DNA of 64,000 nt from Riemerella anatipestifer (GTDB lineage Bacteria; Bacteroidota; Bacteroidia; Flavobacteriales; Weeksellaceae): positions 1,798,001 to 1,862,000 of the forward strand of contig NZ_CP073239.1 in assembly GCF_009670965.2 (NCBI RefSeq). Reading direction: 5' to 3'. Positions within the stretch are counted from its first letter, which is position 1, and every line of letters starts with the position of its first letter. The translations under genes and the position numbers were made by a program. The notes under the pieces are model-generated. The model had not been told where the DNA came from. It made no database searches and saw nothing but the letters and a program-made list of their open reading frames with translations. Below are positions 51,453 to 60,614 of the stretch, piece after piece.

Positions 51453-53066
51453 TTATCTTTTACTTCTTTTGTTCATATTGTCTTTAGCGTCTTGTGCCAC
51501 ACGGAAGCCAACCCAACCGTAAGCTCTTGCTTCATCTCTATATCTTCTTTGCCCTGGGTCTAGCCAATATGCGGTATCTTTCCACGAACCACCTTTAACT
51601 ACTCTAGAGCTATTAGAAACATTAGAGGTTCTAAACTTTTTATCTTTCTCTAGGATAACTTTCCCTTTGGCATCTACAAAGAATCTTCTCTTAGTAGAGT
51701 TATACATATTAAACTCTTTAGATGCAGCACTGTCAAGTTCTCTTCCGTTTCCAGCACCTAGAGAAGACATGAAATCTCCATCACGGAAGTTTCTTTTATC
51801 ATCAACAATTTCTCTTTCATATTGTCCTGGTAAGCCTCTGTAGACTCTTCTACCATCTGCTAAAGTATCATATTTGATATTATTACCATCAACTTTAGAG
51901 AAGGTGCCATCACTATTTTTAACTACTTGTTTATAAACATTACCTCTGTAATAGTTAAAATCACTAGCTTCATCGTCTATAATTGGTCTGTAAACATCAG
52001 CTGTCCATTCAGCTACATTGCCATACATACCATAAATACCTAAGTCGTTAGAAGGATATTGTCTTACATCAGCAGTGGTAGGAGAGCCGTCGTTATTCCA
52101 ACCAGCAGGACCCGAATAATCTCCTCTACCATACTTAAAGTTTTCAAGAAACATACCTCTATTTCTACCTTTGTTACCTCTTAATTTGTCTATTTCTGGA
52201 ATTTTGCCTGTATAAAGATTGTACTCTCTATTTTTTTGTAAACCTAGAGCTGCAAATTCCCACTCTACTTCGGTAGGAAGACGATATTTAGTAACCACTG
52301 CAGGACCATTACCTTTATTGGCAGCTAAGATTCTAGAGTTAGCAGTTTTGATTCCAGACTTTTGTTTCAGTCTTTGCTCATTGATGTAACTCTGCATTTC
52401 AGGATCGTTCGCTTTATACTTGTCTAATGTAAAAGAGGATTGCCCTTGGTTATTACTTTCGTTGGTATATAAATCTTTAGAAATAACTCCTTGATCCATT
52501 AGTATTCTTTCTCCAACTCTGTCCGTAAGCCATTCACAATACCTGTTAGCTTGTAACCAAGATACCCCAACGACAGGATAATTGTTATAGGCTGGAGAAC
52601 GGAAATATGTTTCTGAATAATCATTTCTAGATAGTTCGTTATTCCAAACTAAAGTGTCAGGAAGAGCTCCTTTATAAATATCTTTGAAACTAGGGTCAGA
52701 AGAAGGGAAAACAAACTTTAACCAAGTTACATAGTTACGGTAATCGTAATTGGTAACTTCGGTTTCGCCAATGAAGAAAGAACTTACTTGCATTCTTCTA
52801 GGAGTGTTGTTCCAGTCGTGCATCACATCATCTTTCACTAATCCCATAGTAAAAGTACCGCCTTGTACGAATACCATTCCTGGTTGTCCTTTCTGTTTTT
52901 CTTCTTTTCCAGAGAAGAACCAACCTTTTTGGTCGTTTTCTTTCCAGCCTGTAAGGCTTGTAGTTTTACCTGAACCTCCACCTTTTTTGGTATTGCCACT
53001 ACCACAACTAATTAAGGTTAAAGATGAACCTAAAACACATAATGAAAATAACTTTAGTTTTTTCAT
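51453..53066 (-). CDS. gldJ: Gliding motility lipoprotein GldJ
   Basis: 537 residues from the ATG at 53066 (MKKLKLFSLCVLGSSLTLISC, lipobox Cys21); the frame to 53129 adds a non-signal N-terminus. Two FGE-sulfatase/SUMF-like segments: 'MVFVQGGTFTMG...FFIGETEVTNYDYRNYVTWL' and 'RLPTEVEWEFAALG', with C-terminal 'SSRVVKGGSWKDTAYWLDPGQRRYRDEARAYGWVGFRVAQ'. The length and content match GldJ rather than the shorter GldK. GldJ supports gliding and T9SS assembly. It is divergent from porU-porV and precedes murF on the same strand, as I remember in F. johnsoniae. Confidence 0.85.
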   Translation of the reverse strand: MKKLKLFSLCVLGSSLTLISCGSGNTKKGGGSGKTTSLTGWKENDQKGWFFSGKEEKQKGQPGMVFVQGGTFTMGLVKDDVMHDWNNTPRRMQVSSFFIGETEVTNYDYRNYVTWLKFVFPSSDPSFKDIYKGALPDTLVWNNELSRNDYSETYFRSPAYNNYPVVGVSWLQANRYCEWLTDRVGERILMDQGVISKDLYTNESNNQGQSSFTLDKYKANDPEMQSYINEQRLKQKSGIKTANSRILAANKGNGPAVVTKYRLPTEVEWEFAALGLQKNREYNLYTGKIPEIDKLRGNKGRNRGMFLENFKYGRGDYSGPAGWNNDGSPTTADVRQYPSNDLGIYGMYGNVAEWTADVYRPIIDDEASDFNYYRGNVYKQVVKNSDGTFSKVDGNNIKYDTLADGRRVYRGLPGQYEREIVDDKRNFRDGDFMSSLGAGNGRELDSAASKEFNMYNSTKRRFFVDAKGKVILEKDKKFRTSNVSNSSRVVKGGSWKDTAYWLDPGQRRYRDEARAYGWVGFRVAQDAKDNMNKRSKR

Positions 53067-53289
53067 TCGATATAATATTTTTCTTTTATTTAAACAATAA
53101 TGATGAGGACTAACAAAATGTAATCTCAAAACATTTTCAGCTTACAAAGAAAGTTAAATTATTCTACTTTACAAAATAGATTTTAACCTTTTTTGCTAAA
53201 CGAAAAGAATTAAATTTTATTGTTTTAATTTTTTACTTTTACTTTGCAAAGAAAACAGATTTATTCTAAATATATTAGAAATATTCATT

Positions 53290-56200
53290 ATGAAATTATT
53301 ACTTAATAAGAATATACTACTAGCAATAGTTTTGGTGTGTAATTTTTTTGGAGCTCAAACCACTCAAATACAATGGCAAGGTAGTACAGAACTAAGTTAT
53401 GGCACGAATAAATCGGTTAAATTACCTAGTTTTATCAATAAAGAATTAGTATTTGATAATAATCAAATATACCTTCAAAATACCACAAAGGTAGCCCAAG
53501 ATGAAAGTTATATTGTTACAAATTTGGTGTGGGAAAAACTTCAAGATAGCCAAAGATTTGATTTAGATGCTTCTTTAATAACATCAGAGGAGGAAGCGGA
53601 AGTAAATGTGCAAAAAAACTCCTTTGGAGAAGGTTTTCTTCTTAATTTAAGGATTAAAGCTATAAAAAAGGAAGGTAATGAGCTCAAAAAATTAGTTTCA
53701 TACACTTTAAAAAAAGAGGGTAAAGTTTTAAGAGCTAATAACAATTCGAATAAGATTTTATCCACTTCAGGAACTAGTCCATTAGCTTCAGGAACTTTTT
53801 ATAAAATAAAGGTAGATAAATCAGGTGTATTTAAAATTACTAGTCAGTTTTTGAGGGATAATGGTATCAATCCGTCTTCCATCAATCCTAAAAATTTCAG
53901 AATATATGGTAATGGCGGGCTTATGTTGCCTGAATATAATCTAGATAAATATTATAATACTTTACAAGAGAATGCGATAGAAGTAGTAGGAGAGGAAGAT
54001 GGACGATGGGACGAAGGAGATTATGCTCTCTTTTATGCTCAAGGTGCAGACGGCTATGCCTTTTATAATAGGAATAATCGTAAGTTTGATACTCGAACAG
54101 ATAGACCTTCTCACTACAAAAATATCTACGAAGATAACGCTTATTATTTTATCAATTTTGACATAGGGGCTGGTAAGAGGATTAGTACAGTTCAAGATAC
54201 CCCACCCACAACCGACCTTATCACAGAATACGATGCCTATCAGTTTATCAATGAAGATAAAAATAACCTTAGAGGGATAGGTAGATTATGGGTAGATGAT
54301 GCTTTTAGTAGTACAAAAGAAGTTACTTTTAATCTAACGGACGCTCCATCGGATTCTAGAGTTAAATTTAGAACAAGATTAATTGCTAAAGATGCTCAAA
54401 GTACTAAAATTACTTTAAATATAGGAGGTAATACTTTTGAACAAAGTATTTCTGGACAAGGTGTTTCTGGACAAAGTGTTTCTGGACAAAGTGGATATAA
54501 TTCTGTTTTATTCCTCTCTTCTATATCTTCAGACACTAATAAAGTAACGTTTAATTATACTCCAAATATAAGTACTAATCCTAATGCTGTATTTTATCTA
54601 GACTATGCAGAAATAGAGTACAAACAGCCTTTAAAATTCAATGGTTCTCAATTGATTTTTAGAGATTTTGCACTTATGGAAACCTCAATGCAAAACTATG
54701 GTTTTCAAATTAGTAATTCTGAGTCTATTGATAGAGTTTGGGATGTGTCTGATGTAACTAATGTTAAGGGCAAAAAGAATCTCAACTCTGCAAATAACCT
54801 TTTTACTTTAGCTTATTTTGCTGATAGTGATATTTTTAATAATGAGTTTGTAGCGTTTAAAATAGATGCCGCTTATACGCCTAGTTTTGTGGGTAGGATA
54901 GAAAATCAAAATTTACAGGCTCTTACAGATGTAGATTATCTTATTATTACAAGCTCTGATTTCGCAACAGAAGCCAAGAGATTGGCAGATTATCACACTC
55001 AAAAAAATGGATTTAAAACAGCGATTGTAGAACCTAGCAAAATATATAACGAGTATAGTTCAGGTGGACAAGACATTACTGCTATAAGAAACTTTATTTC
55101 TTATCTTAAAAATAATGGTAGATTAAAATATGTCCTATTGTTGGGAGATGGTTCTTACGACTATAAAAACCGTACAGGTAGTAATTCTAATATTGTACCT
55201 ACCTATGAAAGTGAAAGCAGTTTAGATTTTAATAATTCCTATGTTACTGATGATTATTTTGTAATGACTTCGCCACAAAGAAGCACTTCTTTGAGCAATG
55301 TTTTACCTGACCTACCTATTGGAAGAATTCTCGCTAAAAATATAACAGAAGCTAAAATAGGGATAGATAAAACTTTAGCATACTACAACGCTTTGCCTAA
55401 CCAATCTACACCTTTTGGCGAGTGGCGAATGAATATGGATTTTGTTGTAGATGACGATAGAGATGGAGGGGCTCCTTTCCACGATGAAATTAATTCGGCT
55501 TTAGTTAATTTGTTTGAAACTAACACTTCAGATAAAAAGGAGTATCATATTAGAAAACTTTACTTAGATTCATTCTCTCCAGAAGCTACTGCAGGAGGGC
55601 AGAGGTTTCCTCAAATCACACAGGGGATTAACACAGCTATGGGGAATAGTTTATTTTTGTTCTATTTTGGGCATGGTGGCGTTAATGGTTGGGCTCAAGA
55701 GAGAGTGCTTACACTTAATGAAGTTAACCAATTTAACAACTTCAGCAGTACTTATAGTCGTTTTCCACTTGTTTCTACTATTACTTGCGAATTTACCCTT
55801 TGGGACGACCCAAATACACCTTCTCTAGGAGAAATTTTATTTAAATTAAAATCGGGAGGTCCAGCTATGATGATTACCTCTAGTAGGGAGTTAGGAGTGT
55901 CTTATGGAAGAAGATTTACCAATACATTTTTAGCCTCCATTCTTAAAAAGGAAAATACAGAACGCTTCTATACTTTAGGAGATGCTTTTCTAATGGCAAA
56001 GAACAGTTTTGGGGTTCACCCAGACCATTTAAAAGTTAATATGTTAGGAGACCCTGCAATGAGGCTTAGCCGACCAGCTCCTAGAATTGTGATTGACCAA
56101 ATAGAAAAGCCAACTCAGGAAAGTATAAGAGCTTTGGATTTTGTGAAAATTAAAGGTCATGTTAATGCTATTTCAGGGAATTTAGATGAAACCTTTAATG

Positions 56201-57207
56201 GTAGAATAGTAGCCAATATATTTGATAAAATACAAGATAAAAAAACACGAAATAATGATGGTGACTTAACTCCGATACTCAACTATAAAGAGGAAGGAAA
56301 TCCTATTGTTAAAACTTCAGGAACGGTTAAAAATGGGGTTTTTGAGATAGAGTTTTATATGCCTAAAGATATTGATTTTAGCTTAGGGGACGGGAGGCTA
56401 CTCTTATATGCAAATAATAAAGAGATAGATGTTTACCAGTCCGAAATAGTTAAAATAGGTGGTATTAACCCTAATGGTATTAAGGATAATGAACCTCCTA
56501 AGGTTAAATTATACATGAATAATACTAATTTTGTTAATGGAGGTATCACAAATGAAAACCCTGTGCTTTTAGCTTGTGTTACAGATGATACTGGTATTAA
56601 TGCCACAGGAGCTGGTATAGGGCATGATATCACAGTTACTCTAGATGGAGAAGTTATCAATACCATTGTTCTTAATGACTTCTATACTCCAGGAGAGGAA
56701 AATGGGTGTGTAAATCCTAGTCTCAAAGAGTATCAGAAAGGTAGTGTGAGTTATCCATTCAGAAATCTAAAGGCAGGAGAACATCAGTTGGTATTTAAAG
56801 TTTGGGATATTAACAATAATTCATCAACTACATCGTTAAATTTCGTAGTGAGGCCTCAGGCGGAGGAAAATTTAGTAGTAAAAAGATTATTAAATTGGCC
56901 TAACCCATTTACTAATAAAACTTATATTCAGTTTGAACATAATTGTCCTGATGTTTTAGAAGTAGGAGTTCAGATTTATACTATCACAGGGAAACTTGTT
57001 AAAACTCTACGTCAGACGGTAAGTTCGGAGCCTTTTAGAGAAGGATTTAGAACGGGAAGACAACAAATAGAATGGGACGGAACAGATGATTATGGTGCAA
57101 ATGTGGGAAAAGGTACTTATATTTACAAAGTTTTTGTAAAAAGTGCCAATCAGGAGACTTGCAAAGGCTCTTCTACTCAAATAGAGAAAATGATAATATT
57201 AAAATAA
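53290..57207 (+). CDS. porU: Type IX secretion sortase PorU (C25 peptidase)
   Basis: 1305 residues. Signal peptide about 1-23. An N-terminal region (25-480), then the gingipain-type C25 peptidase domain (about 550-930): catalytic His795 in 'FYFGHGGVNGW' and Cys833 in 'STITCEFTLWDDP', preceded by 'LLLGDGSYDYKN' and 'DDYFVMTSPQR'. The C-terminal part ends in an Ig/FlgD-like segment ('NWPNPFTNKTYIQFEHN...GTYIYKVFVKS'), the PorU CTD. PorU removes CTD signals and attaches cargo at the cell surface. A 15-bp tandem repeat at 54451-54495 gives three SGQ(G/S) units. porV follows 4 bp later. Confidence 0.93.
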   Translation: MKLLLNKNILLAIVLVCNFFGAQTTQIQWQGSTELSYGTNKSVKLPSFINKELVFDNNQIYLQNTTKVAQDESYIVTNLVWEKLQDSQRFDLDASLITSEEEAEVNVQKNSFGEGFLLNLRIKAIKKEGNELKKLVSYTLKKEGKVLRANNNSNKILSTSGTSPLASGTFYKIKVDKSGVFKITSQFLRDNGINPSSINPKNFRIYGNGGLMLPEYNLDKYYNTLQENAIEVVGEEDGRWDEGDYALFYAQGADGYAFYNRNNRKFDTRTDRPSHYKNIYEDNAYYFINFDIGAGKRISTVQDTPPTTDLITEYDAYQFINEDKNNLRGIGRLWVDDAFSSTKEVTFNLTDAPSDSRVKFRTRLIAKDAQSTKITLNIGGNTFEQSISGQGVSGQSVSGQSGYNSVLFLSSISSDTNKVTFNYTPNISTNPNAVFYLDYAEIEYKQPLKFNGSQLIFRDFALMETSMQNYGFQISNSESIDRVWDVSDVTNVKGKKNLNSANNLFTLAYFADSDIFNNEFVAFKIDAAYTPSFVGRIENQNLQALTDVDYLIITSSDFATEAKRLADYHTQKNGFKTAIVEPSKIYNEYSSGGQDITAIRNFISYLKNNGRLKYVLLLGDGSYDYKNRTGSNSNIVPTYESESSLDFNNSYVTDDYFVMTSPQRSTSLSNVLPDLPIGRILAKNITEAKIGIDKTLAYYNALPNQSTPFGEWRMNMDFVVDDDRDGGAPFHDEINSALVNLFETNTSDKKEYHIRKLYLDSFSPEATAGGQRFPQITQGINTAMGNSLFLFYFGHGGVNGWAQERVLTLNEVNQFNNFSSTYSRFPLVSTITCEFTLWDDPNTPSLGEILFKLKSGGPAMMITSSRELGVSYGRRFTNTFLASILKKENTERFYTLGDAFLMAKNSFGVHPDHLKVNMLGDPAMRLSRPAPRIVIDQIEKPTQESIRALDFVKIKGHVNAISGNLDETFNGRIVANIFDKIQDKKTRNNDGDLTPILNYKEEGNPIVKTSGTVKNGVFEIEFYMPKDIDFSLGDGRLLLYANNKEIDVYQSEIVKIGGINPNGIKDNEPPKVKLYMNNTNFVNGGITNENPVLLACVTDDTGINATGAGIGHDITVTLDGEVINTIVLNDFYTPGEENGCVNPSLKEYQKGSVSYPFRNLKAGEHQLVFKVWDINNNSSTTSLNFVVRPQAEENLVVKRLLNWPNPFTNKTYIQFEHNCPDVLEVGVQIYTITGKLVKTLRQTVSSEPFREGFRTGRQQIEWDGTDDYGANVGKGTYIYKVFVKSANQETCKGSSTQIEKMIILK
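54451..54495. repeat. 15-bp tandem repeat in porU (3 copies)
   Basis: TCTGGACAAGGTGTT, then the same unit with AGT (TCTGGACAAAGTGTT), then TCTGGACAAAGTGGA, coding SGQGV, SGQSV, SGQSG. In-frame and slippage-prone. Located about residue 388-402, before the peptidase domain. Confidence 0.85.
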
Positions 57208-57211
57208 AAAT

Positions 57212-58348
57212 ATGAAAATTACAAAAAAACTACTTTTAGGATTAGGAGTAACGGCTAGTACCTTAGCATTAGCACAGCAAAAAGGACAAGTGCTTACAGG
57301 AGCTCCTTTTCTTAGAATTTCTCCAGATGCAAGAGCAGGAGGTATGGGAGATCAAGGGGTGGCAACTTCTTCAGATGCATTTTCGCAGTTTTGGAACGCA
57401 GCAAAATATCCTTTTAGTAAAACTTCTTCGTCTGTAGGCGTAAGTTACACACCTTATATGAGTAAGTTAACTAATGATGTTTTCCTTCTCTATGCTGGGT
57501 ATCATACCTTTTTAGGAGAAGAAGAGCGTTCTACATTAGGCGCTAGTATCTACTACTTTAATATGGGGCAGGTAGATTTAACCAAATTAGTCGGAAGCCA
57601 AGTAACAAAAGAGGGAACTGTAACTCCAAACGAATTTGCGATTGATTTATCTTATGGTTTAAAACTGTCTGATACTTACTCTATGGCGGTTACAGGGCGT
57701 TATATTCGTTCAGATTTTGGTAGCTTTAATTCAGATAATACTCTTAAGCCAGCTAATAGTTTCGCGGTAGATGTTTCTGGTTTTTATCAATCTCCTAAAC
57801 ATCAGAGTTTTGGTGACTATGAGGGGCAGGCGAGAGCAGGTTTTGCAATCCAAAATTTAGGTCCTAAGTTAGACTATACAGGAGATGATACTTCTCGTTC
57901 TTACTTGCCAACTACTTTTAGAATTGGTGGAGGTTATGATGTATTTTTAGACGATGTTAATAAAGTAGGGCTTAGTGTAGAGGCTTCTAAACTGTTGGTG
58001 CCAGGCTCTGAAATTCCTGCAGGTAGTACCACGCCTCAAATTCCTAATGTGGGTGTAATGGAAGGGATAGGGAAGTCTTTTAGCAATCCACAAAGTTTGA
58101 TGCTAAGTGGAGCGTTAGAATATTCTTATGACAATGCCTTTGCGGTAAGAACGGGTTATTTTAGAGAAAGTCAACTTCAGGGAGGAAGACAGTTTGCTAC
58201 GGTAGGTATTGGTTTTAATTATCAATCTTTCGGATTAGATATTTCTTATCTTATCAATACATCTAAAGTTAATACGGCTTTAGATAATACATTGCGTTTC
58301 GGGCTTACTTGGAACATAGGAGACGATACTTCTAATGCTGACCGCTAA
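57212..58348 (+). CDS. porV: Type IX secretion outer-membrane protein PorV (LptO)
   Basis: 378 residues. Signal peptide about 1-21 (LGVTASTLALAQQ). The PorV hallmark 'GAPFLRISPDARAGGMGDQGVATSSDAFSQFWNAAKYPF' follows at once, and the rest is a FadL-like beta-barrel. PorV carries cargo from the SprA translocon to the PorU sortase. It is 4 bp after porU and co-transcribed. Ends with the hairpin at 58374-58411. Confidence 0.93.
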   Translation: MKITKKLLLGLGVTASTLALAQQKGQVLTGAPFLRISPDARAGGMGDQGVATSSDAFSQFWNAAKYPFSKTSSSVGVSYTPYMSKLTNDVFLLYAGYHTFLGEEERSTLGASIYYFNMGQVDLTKLVGSQVTKEGTVTPNEFAIDLSYGLKLSDTYSMAVTGRYIRSDFGSFNSDNTLKPANSFAVDVSGFYQSPKHQSFGDYEGQARAGFAIQNLGPKLDYTGDDTSRSYLPTTFRIGGGYDVFLDDVNKVGLSVEASKLLVPGSEIPAGSTTPQIPNVGVMEGIGKSFSNPQSLMLSGALEYSYDNAFAVRTGYFRESQLQGGRQFATVGIGFNYQSFGLDISYLINTSKVNTALDNTLRFGLTWNIGDDTSNADR

Positions 58349-58373
58349 CATAGGTTAAAATAGATACAATTTC

Positions 58374-58411
58374 TTTAGGCTAATCTTTATCATAGGTTAG
58401 CCTAAATTTTT
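58374..58411 (+). terminator. Terminator after porV
   Basis: TTTAGGCTAA (58374-58383) pairs with TTAGCCTAAA (58397-58406), followed by TTTTT. Confidence 0.8.
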
Positions 58412-58467
58412 ATATAAAAATCATATTTCAGAATTAAAAATAAGATAGACTACTGCCCTAAAATCCT

Positions 58468-58475
58468 TATCTTTG
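58468..58475 (+). promoter_or_regulatory. -7 promoter box for DUF62 gene, leaderless
   Basis: TATCTTTG followed by CACT and the ATG at 58480: again 4 nt between box and start. Confidence 0.6.
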
Positions 58476-58479
58476 CACT

Positions 58480-59307
58480 ATGCCAGTGATAACACTTACA
58501 TCTGATTACGGACTTGTAGACCATAGGGTTGGTGCTATTAAAGGGAGTATTTTGGCTCTAAAATCTGATGCTAGGCTTATAGACCTTAGCCACGATGTAG
58601 AACCTTATAATCTTCTTCAGGCGGCGTATATCGTTAGGAATGCTTATGCTTATTTCCCTAAGGGTACGGTGCATCTTATCGCAGTAGATAGTTTTTATCA
58701 TAAAGATAGGAAGGCGGTGGTTTACAAAGTAGACGGACATTATTTTGTAGCGGCAGATAATGGCATTCTTAGTCTAATTTTCTTCAATATCAATCCAGAG
58801 GAAGTTTATGAAATTACTTTGAATAATAGATTTGATGACGAAGTTAATTTCACAGCTACTGATGTTTTAGTTCCTGCAGCGGTTCATCTTCATAATGGCG
58901 GTTTGCCAGAAGTGATAGGGCGTGTTTATAATGAGCCTAAAAAAATATCTTTCCCTAAGGCGATAGAAACAGATAACCTCATTGTGGGGCAAATTATGTA
59001 TGTAGATAATTTTGGTAATGCCGTGTCTAACATCAGTAAAGCATTTTTTGAGAAGAAAGCGGCAGCTTATGATGAGTTTGTTGTAAAATTTAGGAGCTAT
59101 GCTCTGTCAAAAATTTATAATCAGTATACAGATGTTGTAAAAGATTGGGAAAATGAGAGACAATATCATGGTAAGCCTTTAGTCTTATTTAATGATGCAG
59201 ATTTGCTGGAAATTAGTATTTATAAAGGAACTAAAAATAACGGTGCAAAAACCCTATTAGGCGTAAGTGTGGGCGAAAAAGTGTATGTAGAATTTAACAA
59301 AAATTAA
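58480..59307 (+). CDS. SAM hydroxide adenosyltransferase (DUF62) family protein
   Basis: 275 residues. 'MPVITLTSDYGLVDHRVGAIKGSIL' with the Asp of the SAM site, 'LIDLSHDVEPYNLLQAAYIVRNAYAYFPKGTVHLIAVDS', 'ADNGILSLIF' and 'YVDNFGNAVSNISK' are family motifs. Members hydrolyse SAM to adenosine and methionine using hydroxide; they are related to fluorinase/chlorinase. The role in this organism is unknown. It heads a run with hemJ, gldF and gldG in the same direction. Predicted leaderless. Confidence 0.9.
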   Translation: MPVITLTSDYGLVDHRVGAIKGSILALKSDARLIDLSHDVEPYNLLQAAYIVRNAYAYFPKGTVHLIAVDSFYHKDRKAVVYKVDGHYFVAADNGILSLIFFNINPEEVYEITLNNRFDDEVNFTATDVLVPAAVHLHNGGLPEVIGRVYNEPKKISFPKAIETDNLIVGQIMYVDNFGNAVSNISKAFFEKKAAAYDEFVVKFRSYALSKIYNQYTDVVKDWENERQYHGKPLVLFNDADLLEISIYKGTKNNGAKTLLGVSVGEKVYVEFNKN

Positions 59308-59317
59308 ATCATAAGTT

Positions 59318-59863
59318 ATGGCATATTTAATCATAAAGGCATTACACATTATATTTATGGTAAGCTATTTTGCGGGGATTTTTTATTTGGTGAGATTGTT
59401 TGTGTACTATAAGGATACCGATGATTTTGATGCTCCAAAGCAAACCATTCTTAGAGAACAATATTTGTTTATGATGAGGCGATTATGGAACATTATTACC
59501 GTTCCTGCTGGAGTGTTGATGCTTATTTTTGGAGTCATTCTTATCATGATGAATCCTTATCTGATGAAAATGCCTTGGTTTCATCTGAAACTGACTTTTT
59601 TAATTGGTTTAGCGGTATATCATTATTGGTGTTGGAAGAAAATTTTAGTGGTAAAAAATCTTAATTTTTCGGAACTTTCTACTCCTAATATTAAATTAAG
59701 ACAGGCAAATGAAATTGCTACTTTCCTACTGTTTTTAGTAGTATTCACAGTAATTTTAAAAGTTTTTGTGATAGATTATTGGTGGCAGTTGATAGTGGGC
59801 TTCATAGTTCTTGTAGTGGTAATTATGCTCACAGTAAAGTTAGTCAATAAAAATAAAAAATAA
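59318..59863 (+). CDS. hemJ: HemJ-like protoporphyrinogen oxidase
   Basis: 181 residues and four to five membrane helices. 'IKALHIIFMVSYFAGIFYLVRLFVYY' at the N-terminus has the conserved His and the FAG.FYL.R motif of HemJ (UPF0093); 'MPWFHLKLTFLIGLAVYHYWCWK' holds the second conserved Lys/His stretch. HemJ oxidises protoporphyrinogen IX to protoporphyrin IX in the inner membrane. It thus follows the HemN step (24162-25517). It lies 10 bp downstream of the DUF62 gene and 14 bp upstream of gldF. Confidence 0.85.
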   Translation: MAYLIIKALHIIFMVSYFAGIFYLVRLFVYYKDTDDFDAPKQTILREQYLFMMRRLWNIITVPAGVLMLIFGVILIMMNPYLMKMPWFHLKLTFLIGLAVYHYWCWKKILVVKNLNFSELSTPNIKLRQANEIATFLLFLVVFTVILKVFVIDYWWQLIVGFIVLVVVIMLTVKLVNKNKK

Positions 59864-59877
59864 TCGTTTCTAATAAA

Positions 59878-60612
59878 ATGATAGCATTATTTAAAAAAGA
59901 TTTTAAAGCCTATTTTGGCGGTTGGTCGGCGTGGCTAATTATCGCTGTGTATAGTCTTATTGGAGCTTTGTTTCTGTTTTTCTTTGATAATAGTTTTAAT
60001 ATTTTAGAAATAGGAACTGCCTCTTTGCAAAGCTACTTTGTTTTATCGCCTTGGTTGTTAATGTTCATTATTCCAGCGTTGAGTATGAAATCCTTTGCAG
60101 AGGAGCAACAAAACGGCACGCTCTATTGGCTATTTTCTCAACCTTTAAAAACTTTTGAAATTATAGGAGGGAAGTTTTTAGCCGTTTTTTTAGTGGGGAT
60201 TTTATGTTTGTTGCCATCGTTATTTTATATGTATACGGTCTATACTCTTGGTATGGCGGAAGGTAATTTGGATTTAGGAATGACGCTAGGAGGCTACATC
60301 GGATTATCGGTTTTAATTGCAGCGTTTTCTAGTGTGGGTGTTTTGGCATCTACCTTATCGTCTAATCAAATTATGGCGTATCTGTTAGGTGTGTTTGTTA
60401 ATTTCATATTGTATTTTGGGATTGAACAATTGGCAAGTTATAAACTATTGGGAGCAGCAGATTATTGGCTTCAAAGTTTAGGCTTTTACCATCATTTTAT
60501 GGCATTTACGAGAGGTTTGATAGATACCAAAGATGTATTTTATTTTCTGTTGATAATAATGATTAGTTTGTCTCTTTCCACATTTTTTATTGATAAAAAG
60601 AAGAAGATTTAA
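59878..60612 (+). CDS. gldF: Gliding-associated ABC permease GldF
   Basis: 244 residues, six membrane helices ('WLIIAVYSLIGALFLFFF', 'SPWLLMFIIPALSMKSFAEEQQNGTLYWLFSQPLKTFEIIGGKFLAVFLVGI' with the ABC-2 permease EEQQNGT motif). It matches the GldF type and is immediately followed by gldG (2 bp apart). GldA, the ATPase of the set, is not next to them, so it must be elsewhere. In F. johnsoniae GldA-GldF-GldG are needed for gliding, though many relatives lack them. Confidence 0.88.
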   Translation: MIALFKKDFKAYFGGWSAWLIIAVYSLIGALFLFFFDNSFNILEIGTASLQSYFVLSPWLLMFIIPALSMKSFAEEQQNGTLYWLFSQPLKTFEIIGGKFLAVFLVGILCLLPSLFYMYTVYTLGMAEGNLDLGMTLGGYIGLSVLIAAFSSVGVLASTLSSNQIMAYLLGVFVNFILYFGIEQLASYKLLGAADYWLQSLGFYHHFMAFTRGLIDTKDVFYFLLIIMISLSLSTFFIDKKKKI

Positions 60613-60614
60613 GT

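Noticed and set aside
53067-53129. N-terminal extension of gldJ
   Set aside because: Would hide a proper lipoprotein signal peptide that begins at 53066.
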